Source: Candidatus Neptunochlamydia vexilliferae
GTDB lineage: Bacteria; Chlamydiota; Chlamydiia; Chlamydiales; Simkaniaceae
NCBI RefSeq assembly: GCF_015356785.1
Contig: NZ_JAAEJV010000001.1
Span: forward strand, 1 to 64,000
Reading direction: 5' to 3'
Length of the DNA: 64,000 bases
Of the stretch, positions 7,720-16,401 are shown one piece after another. Below the pieces are notes generated by a model. It saw only the letters and a program-made list of their open reading frames with translations, was not told the origin of the DNA and ran no database searches. A program made the position numbers and the translations under genes. Each line of letters starts with the position of its first letter. The stretch's first letter is position 1.

Positions 7720-10700
7720 TTGAACACAAATAGTATTAGTTTTGCCGCTGCTTTGAATCATTTTGGAAACTCAACCAAACAGCTTGTTGTTTCAACATGG
7801 AAATCCCCCTTTACAGGAGGGTGGAAACGGACCGTGCTAATAGGTCCCCCTGTTCTTTTCATAACCTCTGCCGTATTCGCTGCAATTTTCACTGTAATGT
7901 GGGCGGTTCTTAAGGTGAGTGCAGGGATGTTATTTAAAAACAGAAATGAGGACGGTCAAGATCGGACCATTACTGTTGAAGTTAACCGAAACATTGATGT
8001 GCCTATCCTCACTACTTCCCAAACTGACCCAAATAAAAACCAGAAACAAACCTTCTTTCAGAGTAACAACCATGCAAGCTCTTCTAACGCAAACATCGTT
8101 AAGCATATTCCTCTCGACCAAGGCAAAGAGCGGAATGAAGCGTTTATCGAGCTTTTAAAGCTTTTCGATGAGTATATTATCGACCCTGCTCTTAATAAAA
8201 TTGAAACGTTGCGTCAAGAAAAAAACCAAACCGAGGACACGAACCTCCTCATTCACAAGAGCGTTTCCAATATCAATAACAACAAGCCTGCGGCTTTTGA
8301 TAAAAGTCTAGGGTTTTGGTTTGATCTCATAGAGACCAACCCCTTCTTAAGGGTAATATATGAAGATAAAAAGGCTTTAAAGAAATGTCTTAAGGCGATG
8401 ACACTCTCTTTGCTCAATAAAACCTGGAGCGCTTCGGAAAAACTCTTTGTTAAATGGCAAACCCCTCACGAAGTAACCCTTGAAGAGGTTTATGCTAGTG
8501 TTCAAAGTCTCGATATCGATGACAGCGAAAAGAGCGCACTCTTAAAGATCATTAAGCCCGAGAAAAGCAGCCTTAGTCCATCTAAAAGCGTTGACAATCT
8601 TAGCGCTAAAAGTTCAGGCTGTGTTACACAGTTTCAAACCCATATTACCAATAGCAACAAACTCTCAGATGGGAAAAAGCAAGAGCTTTTTCTCCTCTCA
8701 TTGATGCTGAAAAAAGCCACGACAAGTAAAAAAACGACAAATACCGCTAATGAGGAGGAGTTGCGTAAAAGCTTTGCTCTCTTGATCCATCATGGTGTGG
8801 CTAATACCCTTAAGTATGCCCCTCCTGTCCTTGAGGGATGGTTTAAAGTCGCTAAAGGTAACCCTACCATTTCTAAAGCTTTAGATGACCTATCTAGCAA
8901 CTCTATTACCGATAGTTTTGTTTTTAATCAGCAACTTATAACCAACAAAAATAAATCCTCTTCAGCCTCAAGCAGCAAAAAAAGCAAAGCCAGCAGCAAA
9001 CATGGGGATAAAATTATCGATACCGTTCAAGCGCGGCTTCAAAAAGAGTATCTAAAACCTCTACTAGAAGCATATCTGAGCAGCAATGGATTTAGTGAAA
9101 GCGACAAAAAAATCAAAGATTCTTCGCAAGTGATTCAAAACTTTATCAGCGGAAAGAGCGATGAAAATGCATTTCTTAAGTCTGAGGATGCCAAAAAACT
9201 TACACCCGATCAATTTTCAAAGTTTGCTTGGAAGCGTGCAGTCACCTGTATGCTTGAAAAAGACAAAGAGCTCCATGCTTCGCTATTAAAAACCTTTAAA
9301 AGCTTATCAGATCGTCTGAAGCCGCTGGTCAATCATAGCTTAGATACTCTCCATGGCTCAGTTGCCGGGATTTCCCTTGAAGAGACGGTTCCTAAAGTGA
9401 CCGATTATGTGATCAACCTTCTCCGCTGCTGTACGACGATGCAAAGGGTCCGGGCAAATCAGCCTTCCAAGAAATTTCCGCCTATCATAACAGCCTTAAC
9501 AAGGAAAAACATCGAAAAAGAGGAAGCTAAAAAGATTAGTCAGATTTATGAAACCACCCCTAAACACCTAGAAGGGCTAACGATTCTCCATAATCTTGAG
9601 GGAGCACATAAGGATGTTAAGAACCAAAATGAAAAGCTTTGGATTAAAAACACCTTAAACCGATTGAAAGCGCTTCTTTCTAAACAGACTGAAAAATCAT
9701 GGCTCCATGCTTTATTTCAAGACCACTCGGATGATGATCACTCCGGTTTCCTTACCGTTATTTCTTTTCTCAAAAATCAGGCTAAAAAAATTCCTGGACT
9801 GGAGAAACTTGTCAAGCCTTACCTTACCGGAATGCAAGCATCTGTTGAGAATAAGATCATTTCCCAAGTTCAAGCGAAGCTCGACGAGTTTACTTCCACC
9901 GCTCACGTCAATAAAATAATGGCAGAAGGGATCCTAAAGTGGTTTGAAAGATTTGCCAGCAATGTCAATGAATGGAACCAAAACTTGGGTATGGTAAAAA
10001 AGGCTTATAAGCTTCTTGATAAAAAGCAGCGGGAAATGTTGAAAACACGCTTAGACAACAAACGGTTTTCAGATTTACAAGATACTTCCAGTGTTTACGA
10101 CCAGAGAGGTTTAGACAGTGGTGTAGCAATAACTAGGGAAATAGCACAAAAAAAACCAACAAAATATCTAAACAACATCTACTTCCGCCTTAAAAGAGAG
10201 AGAGACCTTCAAGAATTTAACCGCCTTAAAATGCTCATTTCCATCATTGTAAAAAATGACTTAACTTCTAAATTTAATGAAACGCTTGTCGGTATTTTAG
10301 TTTCTACAATGGAAGAATCGCTCACCCTCTTCTCGTTCCAAGAAGTTGTTAAACACTGGTTTTTTTCAATGACGGACCTCCTTCTTGATGCTCTCGAAGG
10401 GGGAGTCGGCAAGAAGAAAAAGCGTCATAACCAAGGTGACAGAAGCCAGAAACCATCCTTACTTAAGTTTATTAAAACAAACGATAGCCAGAAATTCCCC
10501 GGACAGCGCGAAGAACTTTTAAATGAGCTTCTTCATCTTATGAATAACAGTAGAAATGACCAAGCAAAAACAACATCAGAATGGCTTATAACCAAAGGGA
10601 TTAATTGGATAGGAAGTGCCTCTCAGACAAACCTAGCAAAAAGTGTTTCGAAGATGCTAACAGGAAACACCGTTTGGGAAAATTTGGAAAAGGGATTTGC

Positions 10701-10914
10701 AGATAAACTGAAAATTTCTAGTAAAGATATTGCAAATGAGCTTATAGGGCGAATAGTCAAGTTCGGGACCGATGAAGATGGTCTATCAGATATGCTTCTT
10801 AAAGCGCTTAACAAATCAAAAACCGATATAAAGATCGAAGACAACAACGCTTCAAGCAGCTCCTCTTACTCCAGCAGCAGCTCAAGTTCTAGTTCCTCAT
10901 CGAGCTCGAATTAA
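7720..10914 (+). CDS. Large membrane-anchored helical protein with poly-serine tail, effector candidate
   Basis: A 1064-residue protein of no family I recognise. It starts at TTG (7720-7722) with a strong Shine-Dalgarno (AGGAG at 7708-7712). One strongly hydrophobic stretch of about 35 residues lies near residues 40-75 (one long or two membrane helices). The rest is Lys/Leu/Asn-rich and mostly helical, with a second Ser-rich patch at about 412-430. The C-terminus is almost pure serine (five Ser, Tyr, then 13 Ser and Asn). Similar serine runs occur in the proteins at 51631 and 53237, suggesting a shared feature. It is divergent from murF. A type III secreted or inclusion-membrane protein is possible, but nothing in the sequence proves secretion. 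Confidence 0.75.
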   Translation: MNTNSISFAAALNHFGNSTKQLVVSTWKSPFTGGWKRTVLIGPPVLFITSAVFAAIFTVMWAVLKVSAGMLFKNRNEDGQDRTITVEVNRNIDVPILTTSQTDPNKNQKQTFFQSNNHASSSNANIVKHIPLDQGKERNEAFIELLKLFDEYIIDPALNKIETLRQEKNQTEDTNLLIHKSVSNINNNKPAAFDKSLGFWFDLIETNPFLRVIYEDKKALKKCLKAMTLSLLNKTWSASEKLFVKWQTPHEVTLEEVYASVQSLDIDDSEKSALLKIIKPEKSSLSPSKSVDNLSAKSSGCVTQFQTHITNSNKLSDGKKQELFLLSLMLKKATTSKKTTNTANEEELRKSFALLIHHGVANTLKYAPPVLEGWFKVAKGNPTISKALDDLSSNSITDSFVFNQQLITNKNKSSSASSSKKSKASSKHGDKIIDTVQARLQKEYLKPLLEAYLSSNGFSESDKKIKDSSQVIQNFISGKSDENAFLKSEDAKKLTPDQFSKFAWKRAVTCMLEKDKELHASLLKTFKSLSDRLKPLVNHSLDTLHGSVAGISLEETVPKVTDYVINLLRCCTTMQRVRANQPSKKFPPIITALTRKNIEKEEAKKISQIYETTPKHLEGLTILHNLEGAHKDVKNQNEKLWIKNTLNRLKALLSKQTEKSWLHALFQDHSDDDHSGFLTVISFLKNQAKKIPGLEKLVKPYLTGMQASVENKIISQVQAKLDEFTSTAHVNKIMAEGILKWFERFASNVNEWNQNLGMVKKAYKLLDKKQREMLKTRLDNKRFSDLQDTSSVYDQRGLDSGVAITREIAQKKPTKYLNNIYFRLKRERDLQEFNRLKMLISIIVKNDLTSKFNETLVGILVSTMEESLTLFSFQEVVKHWFFSMTDLLLDALEGGVGKKKKRHNQGDRSQKPSLLKFIKTNDSQKFPGQREELLNELLHLMNNSRNDQAKTTSEWLITKGINWIGSASQTNLAKSVSKMLTGNTVWENLEKGFADKLKISSKDIANELIGRIVKFGTDEDGLSDMLLKALNKSKTDIKIEDNNASSSSSYSSSSSSSSSSSSSN

Positions 10915-10959
10915 GACTTCTTGAATCGAATTCAAGCATAAGGTAGAATGAAACTCTTT

Positions 10960-11030
10960 GGTGGCATGGCCAAGTGGTAAGGCAGGGGCCTGCAAAGCCT
11001 CTATCCCCAGTTCGAATCTGGGTGCCACCT
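10960..11030 (+). tRNA. tRNA-Cys (GCA)
   Basis: A 71-nt cloverleaf: acceptor arms GGTGGCA (10960-10966) and TGCCACC (11023-11029), D arm GCCAAGTGGTAAGGC, anticodon stem GGGGC/GCCTC with loop CTGCAAA (anticodon GCA), T arm CCCAGTTCGAATCTGGG, discriminator T. CCA is not encoded. A T-run follows directly, then a long inverted repeat. Confidence 0.95.
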
Positions 11031-11035
11031 TTTTT

Positions 11036-11199
11036 GGGACGGGAATAGGGGAAGCGAGGGGAAAGCTGCTTGTGGAGGAGAAGCATCTACGGCGTTAATC
11101 TCCTCACCAATAGCTAAGGCTATTGGACTCGTCGATTAACTTGTATCTGCTCCCCCTGCACGACGCATCTTCCACCCTCGCTTCCCCCAATCCCGTCCC
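11036..11199. repeat. 164-bp long inverted repeat between tRNA-Cys and rsmI
   Basis: Outer arms 11036-11060 (GGGACGGGAATAGGGGAAGC...) and 11175-11199 pair with two or three mismatches. A weaker middle pairing follows, and a central palindrome CCAATAG/CTATTGG lies at 11107-11126. It could act as a terminator for the tRNA or be a palindromic MITE. No gene is seen in 11031-11223. An RBS-like GGAGAGAGAG lies before rsmI. Confidence 0.7.
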
Positions 11200-11223
11200 G
11201 GCTTCAGGAGAGAGAGAGAAAAT

Positions 11224-12021
11224 ATGTTATATGTTGTTGCGACACCTATTGGTAACCTAAAGGATCTGAGCCACCGGGCCATTAAGGTGTTGAAAGGCGT
11301 CGATTTAATCCTGGCTGAGGATACCCGAACCAGCCAAGTCCTTCTTAAGGCTTATGGGATCGAGACCCCCATGAAGAGCTTCCACCTCTTCAACGAGAGG
11401 AAGCGGGAGGCGGAGGTGATGGAGATGCTTCGAGGAGGAAAGCGGATGGCGCTGATCTCTGATGCGGGAACCCCAGGGATCTGCGATCCCGGGGCCGGGC
11501 TGATCCGGCGCTGCCGAGAGGAGGGGGTCAAGGTGGAGGTGGTTCCTGGCCCTTGCGCTGCTATCGCAGCTCTTAGCTTGTATGGGAGTAAGGAGCGGTT
11601 CCAGTTTATCGGCTTTTTGGCTAAGAAGGAGGGTGAGCTCAAGCAGCAGCTGATTGACATCTTACATTATCCTGGTCTTTCGGTCGCTTATGAGAGCCCT
11701 CACCACCTGATGAAAACGCTTGGTTTGATGAAGAAGGTGGCTCCTGAGGCAAAGATTTTTGTCGCGCGGGAGCTGACCAAACGGTATGAGGAAACGGTAG
11801 AAGGAACGGCCGAGGAACTCATGGCCCATTTTGGGGATAAGATTCTTGGAGAGTTTGTGCTGGTTTTCAAGGGAAAAGAACGTCCTTTTGAAGAAGACCC
11901 TCGCAAGCTGGTAGAAGAGCTTGAGAAACGGTTTGGGATTAGCGGCAAGGAGGCGCTGGTGGTCGCCGCTAAACTCTTAGGACGGCCTAAGCGGGAATTA
12001 TATCGGGACTTTATGGGCTAG
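11224..12021 (+). CDS. rsmI: 16S rRNA (cytidine-1402-2'-O)-methyltransferase RsmI
   Basis: RsmI uses S-adenosylmethionine to 2'-O-methylate C1402 in the ribosomal P site. The 265-residue protein has the tetrapyrrole-methylase fold: N-terminal LYVVATPIGNLKDLSHRA (2-19), DLILAEDTRTSQVLL, the ALISDAGTPGICDPGAGLI loop (about 77-95), VPGPCAAIAAL, and FIGFLAKK. The C-terminal helical segment (KEALVVAAKLLGRPKRELY) is also typical. Length matches the family (about 280). Preceding GAGAGAGAG gives a Shine-Dalgarno. The TAG stop codon overlaps the end of a 163-bp MITE (AG is the first two bases of its terminal repeat). Confidence 0.96.
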   Translation: MLYVVATPIGNLKDLSHRAIKVLKGVDLILAEDTRTSQVLLKAYGIETPMKSFHLFNERKREAEVMEMLRGGKRMALISDAGTPGICDPGAGLIRRCREEGVKVEVVPGPCAAIAALSLYGSKERFQFIGFLAKKEGELKQQLIDILHYPGLSVAYESPHHLMKTLGLMKKVAPEAKIFVARELTKRYEETVEGTAEELMAHFGDKILGEFVLVFKGKERPFEEDPRKLVEELEKRFGISGKEALVVAAKLLGRPKRELYRDFMG

Positions 12022-12182
12022 TGTCTAGTCTATCAAAGGTCTTTAGGGAAATTGCGCCCAGATTTTTCGAGCCTGCAAGGAACGGAGACCGATGGAAGCT
12101 TAGTCAAGTTTTCGAGATCGAGTCCGCCGCAGGGGCGGAAAAGATGGGTCAATTTAACAAAGAACTTTGTAGACTAGACACT
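12020..12182. mobile_element. 163-bp MITE with 13-bp TIRs, between rsmI and ATPase gene
   Basis: Terminal repeats AGTGTCTAGTCTA (12020-12032) and TAGACTAGACACT (12170-12182) are exact inverses; similarity continues inward (ATCAAAGGTCTTT versus AAAGAACTTTG). It overlaps the stop codon of rsmI on one side and encodes the last 11 residues and the stop of the converging ATPase on the other. Confidence 0.85.
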
Positions 12183-13480
12183 GAGTAGAGTGGGTAGTGG
12201 TGGGTCCCTTTTTGTGGGTCGATGGAAAAGGGTTTGCCACTAAGGACAACGCGCGTTTCGGGATGGTACTTCTCAGAAAAGACTTTGAGACTTTTTGAAC
12301 GGGTAGTTGACCCTGACTTTACTTCGATCGGAATGACTTTCCCCCGCGACTCGAGTAAAAACTCGAGCTCTGAGTTCTTTTCACTCCAGCAAAAGAGTTC
12401 TCTATTTTGACTTAACATTAACTCTTGTGCCACAAAATTCTCTGCAAAGTATCCTTTATAAGTCCCATAGTCATACCCCAAGATGAGTTCGGGAGATAAG
12501 TCACACATGCTCCCTAAAATCCCTACATCAAAAAGGAGAAGTTTGAACTGGTTCTCTTTGGTAAAACCTTTTAGGGGAAGATTTGCAGAGTTTACAATAT
12601 GGACTTTGAGAACAAGTCCTGCAGCTTCAAGCCAATCAATGGCAGTTGCTAGGCGGTGGTAATGGCTAACTCCAGGAATAACCCCTCGAAACTTGAACTT
12701 CGAGATGGAACCATCTTGAACCTGATGGATCTGCGTTGGAGCAGAGCGAAAGATCCGATTGATATGAAGGGCATTGACCTTCCCAGAGTGTTTAGCCATA
12801 TCAGCATAGTAGGCAATGACGAGCTCTTTCTGCTTGGCTCGCACCTTTTCAAAGGCTGTAAAGAGGTCATCTTGGTATTTACAATAAGTGGCTACAGCTT
12901 CGGGCATCCCCCCAACAATCAGATAGTGCTTGAGCCGTTCCCATAAATGGTGGTGAACAATCTCAGAAATCTGGCTCTCTTCGTTGAGGTTTCTAAGAAT
13001 CTCAACGGATTTTTGGTCATCAGCCGCCTCTAAAAACTCTTCAAAAGACATAGGGCGCATCGTTAGAAAGGTCACCTTCCCTACGGGAAAGGAAAAAGGG
13101 GCCAGGTGAATTCCAAGGAGAGATCCAGCAGCACAGAGATGAAGCTCTGGAAGTTTCTCATAGAAGTACTTGAGGCTTGTGAGCGCTTTGGGGCAAGCCT
13201 GAACCTCATCGAAAATGAGGAGATCGGTCTTTAGGTTGATCGGCTGGCCGAGATGAAAGCTCAGATCTGTGATAATCCTCTTAGGATTTAGATCCTCTTC
13301 AAATAGAGAAAGAAGCTTCCCTTCCTCCTCAAAGTTAAGGTAATGGCATGTTTTATACTCCTCCCCAAACTTCTTGAGAAGGTAAGTTTTTCCTGCTTGC
13401 CTAACCCCCCGAATCACAAGGGGTTTCCGATCAGGGTCACCTTTCCATGCTAAAAGTTTATTTAAAAAGTCTCTGTTCAT
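12149..13480 (-). CDS. AAA ATPase with C-terminal DUF4143-type domain (copy 1)
   Basis: A 443-residue protein. Residues about 18-34 hold the Walker A (IRGVRQAGKTYLLKKF), about 87-100 the Walker B (LLIFDEVQACPKAL), and AAGSLLGIHLA is a sensor-like motif; these define the ATPase family that ends in DUF4143. The C-terminal third has an Asp/Glu-containing strand (ELEFLL) followed by PIEVKSG, which resembles the PD-(D/E)XK nuclease core. Function of such proteins is unknown. The final residues SVSSLQSSLLN are encoded by a MITE, so the original C-terminus is lost or altered. Upstream are three evenly spaced palindromes (13496-13586). A related gene is at 41319. DUF4143 assignment is from recognition of the motifs. 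Confidence 0.88.
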   Translation of the reverse strand: MNRDFLNKLLAWKGDPDRKPLVIRGVRQAGKTYLLKKFGEEYKTCHYLNFEEEGKLLSLFEEDLNPKRIITDLSFHLGQPINLKTDLLIFDEVQACPKALTSLKYFYEKLPELHLCAAGSLLGIHLAPFSFPVGKVTFLTMRPMSFEEFLEAADDQKSVEILRNLNEESQISEIVHHHLWERLKHYLIVGGMPEAVATYCKYQDDLFTAFEKVRAKQKELVIAYYADMAKHSGKVNALHINRIFRSAPTQIHQVQDGSISKFKFRGVIPGVSHYHRLATAIDWLEAAGLVLKVHIVNSANLPLKGFTKENQFKLLLFDVGILGSMCDLSPELILGYDYGTYKGYFAENFVAQELMLSQNRELFCWSEKNSELEFLLESRGKVIPIEVKSGSTTRSKSLKVFSEKYHPETRVVLSGKPFSIDPQKGTHHYPLYSVSSLQSSLLN

Positions 13481-13495
13481 ACCCCTATCGTAGCG

Positions 13496-13586
13496 AAAAG
13501 TGACATTTTTGTCACTTTTATGGGGGGTAAAAATGACAAATTTGTCATTTTTATATGGGTAAAAAGTGACAAAAATGTCACTTTTT
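13496..13586 (-). promoter_or_regulatory. Triple palindrome array upstream of ATPase copy 1
   Basis: Three 24-bp palindromes, each two 10-bp arms around a 4-bp centre: 13496-13519 (AAAAGTGACA / TGTCACTTTT), 13529-13552 (AAAAATGACA / TGTCATTTTT) and 13562-13585 (AAAAGTGACA / TGTCACTTTT). Their centres are 33 bp apart both times, about three helical turns, as expected for cooperative protein binding on one DNA face. The array lies 15 bp upstream of the ATPase start codon, so it is probably its operator. Confidence 0.75.
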
Positions 13587-13600
13587 ATAAGAAAAAGGAC

Positions 13601-13636
13601 AAAAAAAAGCCGTTATGCTAGATCAGCATAACGGCT
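13601..13636 (-). terminator. Rho-independent terminator of the translocator operon
   Basis: Stem AGCCGTTATGCT (13608-13619) pairs perfectly with AGCATAACGGCT (13625-13636) around a 5-base loop. On the minus strand it is followed by eight T. It lies 23 bp after the copD stop. Confidence 0.92.
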
Positions 13637-13659
13637 GTGATTGAGGTGTTTTAGTTAAC

Positions 13660-14544
13660 TTATCTCGCTCCATTCGCTGCGTCTATCTCGCCAATCGTTT
13701 GGTAAAGAGCATTCAACCAGCTGAGGAGCTGCTGACTCTCTTGTCCCTCTTGACTTGAGAATGCTGCAAACTGCTGCCCAAGACCATTGAATCGCTCTGC
13801 TGTTGCTCCATTTAGAGTTGCCTCGTACTGCTCCTCGGCAGCCTTGATCTTGGTTCCTCCTGTGACGACGCTTGCGACAACCGGAACCATCTGGTTCCAT
13901 ACCTGCATATACTGCTGGTTGGCCATGCCAAGCTCTTTCATCTTGTCTCTCGCCTGCTTGTTCACCGCTTCTCTTTCTGCAGGGGTCGCAAGCTGAAGAA
14001 CTTCTTCATCTGTAAGTGGTGTTGTTCCATGCGAAGTCACGGTAATCCTGGATGGACCGTTCTCAAAGTCAACCCCGTTAACAAGGGCGTCAATCCGCGC
14101 TCTTACTTCTGGGCTTCCTGCTAAGGTGTTCGCTGGCATATCGGTCACCCCAGCTTGCGCTACTCCAACACCTCGGGTCGCTTGATCAAAGGCCTGCGCA
14201 TTCTGCATAGAATCAGTCTTATTTAACAATGACTGAGCGCCAAGTCCTCCTACGAAGGCACCTAAAGAAACTCCTGCTGAGCCAACAAGTCCCCAACCTT
14301 CAAGGCTGGTAGCAAACTTTTGGTTTTCCCCTTGCTCTTTCCTGGCTTTAAAACCATGCCTATTTACTTTAATCCCTTCCTGCTGGTTCATCCGCTGAAG
14401 CTCGTAGTAAAGATCGGCTCCTTCTAACGCTGTAGTCGCTGTGTCTAAAAGGGTGCTCGAAAGAGCTCCTGCGGGGCTCACCGCCCACTGCACAGCTGAA
14501 GGGACTTCTGTTTTCTTCTCTGTAACTTCTATATTTTTATTCAT
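13660..14544 (-). CDS. copD: Type III secretion translocator, CopD/YopD-like
   Basis: A 294-residue protein at the end of the translocator operon, matching chlamydial CopD in position after CopB and in general plan. One moderately hydrophobic segment near residues 84-107 (GWGLVGSAGVSLGAFVGGLGAQSLL) and a second near 220-232 (MVPVVASVVTGG) are flanked by Gln/Glu/Ala-rich amphipathic helices with coiled-coil character in the last 60 residues. Such proteins form the minor part of the host-membrane pore. An AAGGAG Shine-Dalgarno lies 9 bp before the ATG, overlapping the copB stop region. The CopD name rests on context and architecture; sequence identity was not computed. Confidence 0.75.
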   Translation of the reverse strand: MNKNIEVTEKKTEVPSAVQWAVSPAGALSSTLLDTATTALEGADLYYELQRMNQQEGIKVNRHGFKARKEQGENQKFATSLEGWGLVGSAGVSLGAFVGGLGAQSLLNKTDSMQNAQAFDQATRGVGVAQAGVTDMPANTLAGSPEVRARIDALVNGVDFENGPSRITVTSHGTTPLTDEEVLQLATPAEREAVNKQARDKMKELGMANQQYMQVWNQMVPVVASVVTGGTKIKAAEEQYEATLNGATAERFNGLGQQFAAFSSQEGQESQQLLSWLNALYQTIGEIDAANGAR

Positions 14545-14555
14545 ATTATGACTCC

Positions 14556-15851
14556 TTATATTGCTTCTAGTAAGCTATCTGCTCCCACAGAAGCTACATC
14601 GATTAATTGATCAACGCCTTGGAAAAGTTCTCCATTTTGCCGATAGGTGTTTTGCTCGGCTTTTTCTAGCTCATTCATGTCTCCTAGGTCTTCCTTGATA
14701 ACGTTATCAAGGAACGCAAGCTCTCCTTGACACCCTGCCAAGGCTTCTTGGATTTTTCCAAGGCCAACGGTTACAACTCCTTGACCAGCCTGAGGAATGG
14801 CTGCTCCAATTCCAAATGTCGCTTGAATTCCGTAGGCAAGCATATTGAGCTTTACCTCATCCATTCCTAGAAGTTGTCCTGTGGCTGAACGGAGCCTTTT
14901 AATGATGTTTGTTGGAGAACTTTCATCTTCTCCTTCTCCAATTGCAGATTTTCCTCCGGCAATCGTGATGATCAAAGCGGTTAAAAGCTCAACCACTTCA
15001 GTGACTATCGCTCCCACTTTTTGGTCATCCTTACTTTTATCGATAAGCCCTGCTGCTACGGCGTTTCCAATGACATTGGTCGCCATAGTCAGCTGCACTG
15101 CGTTGTACCCTGCCTGCTTGGCAACACCTTTAAGAAGCCTTTTAGCTCCAGTAGCAGCTTCCTCAGTCTCTGAAAGAGCTCCCTGGACAGCTCCAGCAGC
15201 CGCTCCAGCCCCTAGAGTTGTAGCAGAACCCGCAACGGCAAAGATCAAACCTGCAAGCATCTTACCTAGGAATTTCGCTTGTTTATCGTCTACTTTCCCC
15301 GAACTTTCTAGGTTTTTTGCAATCGCACTCCCTAAGGCTTTTACCCCCTTGGTAAGCACCCCTGTCTCAGAAAGGGTTGTTGTGGTTGCTGTTGAAACAG
15401 CAAAGGCAATGACCCCAGCGCTAATCTCAGGGGCGACCCAAGCGGTTACCGCAATCGAAACGATTGCAAAAATTGGTCCAAAAATCTTCGTAAATAAATG
15501 CCATTTTGCTTGCTTTTCTAGCTTCTTGATCTCTTTATGTGTGTTTTTAACCGCTTCGTCAGCTTCTTTTTTACCGGTTTCTGCTGTTGTTCCTGCATTG
15601 GCTAGCTCTAGATTCTGTATAGAGTATTGGTACTCCCCTTCTAGGAGAGTGATCTTTGAAATAAGGGCCGCAAACTCATTGACTAATTGTTTAAGGCTTG
15701 TGGGCGCTGCCTGCGTCTTTTCAGCATGGCCAAGAGCCTCTTTTAAGGCGCTTAAAAGAGCGGCATCAATCGCCTTTCCTCTGGACTCTACCTTGCTTTG
15801 CTCCTCTAGAGAGACAAGCTGATAACTGTCTGTTTGCACAACGTGTGACAT
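14556..15851 (-). CDS. copB: Type III secretion translocator, CopB/YopB-like
   Basis: A 431-residue protein with an N-terminal helical/coiled region (about 30-110), then strongly hydrophobic hairpins at about 118-160 (IFGPIFAIVSIAVTAWVAPEI) and about 195-225 (MLAGLIFAVAGSATTLGAGAAAG) and further hydrophobic stretches around 280-300. This is the plan of the major hydrophobic translocator (YopB/CopB), which inserts in the host membrane to form the pore. It lies directly upstream of the CopD-like gene, spaced by 11 bp. Chlamydial CopB is about 490 residues, so this one is somewhat short. Recognition is by plan and gene order. Confidence 0.78.
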   Translation of the reverse strand: MSHVVQTDSYQLVSLEEQSKVESRGKAIDAALLSALKEALGHAEKTQAAPTSLKQLVNEFAALISKITLLEGEYQYSIQNLELANAGTTAETGKKEADEAVKNTHKEIKKLEKQAKWHLFTKIFGPIFAIVSIAVTAWVAPEISAGVIAFAVSTATTTTLSETGVLTKGVKALGSAIAKNLESSGKVDDKQAKFLGKMLAGLIFAVAGSATTLGAGAAAGAVQGALSETEEAATGAKRLLKGVAKQAGYNAVQLTMATNVIGNAVAAGLIDKSKDDQKVGAIVTEVVELLTALIITIAGGKSAIGEGEDESSPTNIIKRLRSATGQLLGMDEVKLNMLAYGIQATFGIGAAIPQAGQGVVTVGLGKIQEALAGCQGELAFLDNVIKEDLGDMNELEKAEQNTYRQNGELFQGVDQLIDVASVGADSLLEAI

Positions 15852-15881
15852 AATTTTTCACCTTAATTTTATTATTTTTTA

Positions 15882-16373
15882 TTAAGAAACTGACTGTATT
15901 AAGCTTGCAAGGAATCCCATAAGCGCTGAGACCGCTCCCATCACCTGGCTATCCTGTTTAAGTCCTTGTGCTCCACTTGTATCGGCCTTATTCGTGTCTT
16001 TAAACATCGCCTCAACGCCCTGACTTTGCGTTTGAGTGACCTGCCCATAAAAGGAGTTTTCACTCTGAGCTTCCGACATGAGATTGTTCATCTTACTTGT
16101 GGCATTATCTCCATCCAAATCATAGGTCGATCCTGTGTTTGGATCTGTAACGTGGTGCTCCCCTTTGCTATTTGTACTATTTCCATCGTAAGCCTTCATG
16201 ATGTTATTCATGAAGGTTAACTGCTCTTGCTGCTCTGCTCCCCCTTCCTTAAGGATGTAAGCAAGCCCCGAAACAAGAAGCGCTTCCCAACCAGCAGACT
16301 GTATCATCTCGCTGACATTTGAACTATACTGCTCATTGGAGGCTTCCATCACTATAAGTGCTGCATTTTCCAT
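15882..16373 (-). CDS. Small protein of the translocator operon
   Basis: A 163-residue protein located where Chlamydia has the small CT577-type gene just before copB. It has a weakly hydrophobic segment near residues 28-42 (GWEALLVSGLAYILK), a polar Asn/Asp/Ser-rich middle and a hydrophobic C-terminus (MGAVSALMGFLASLIQ). No named domain is recognised. A role as secreted accessory of the translocon or as chaperone substrate is inferred from the operon alone. Spacing is 30 bp to copB and 28 bp from the upstream gene. Confidence 0.65.
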   Translation of the reverse strand: MENAALIVMEASNEQYSSNVSEMIQSAGWEALLVSGLAYILKEGGAEQQEQLTFMNNIMKAYDGNSTNSKGEHHVTDPNTGSTYDLDGDNATSKMNNLMSEAQSENSFYGQVTQTQSQGVEAMFKDTNKADTSGAQGLKQDSQVMGAVSALMGFLASLIQSVS

Positions 16374-16401
16374 ATTTTTCCCCTTATTATATTTATTATC
16401 A

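Noticed and set aside
13496-13586. Short regularly spaced repeats as a CRISPR array
   Set aside because: Only three units, palindromic, spacers of 9 bp; no cas genes. Better explained as operators.
14845-15822. 325-residue plus-strand open frame
   Set aside because: Antisense shadow of copB; Ala/Ser/Pro-rich, no ribosome-binding site, no motif.
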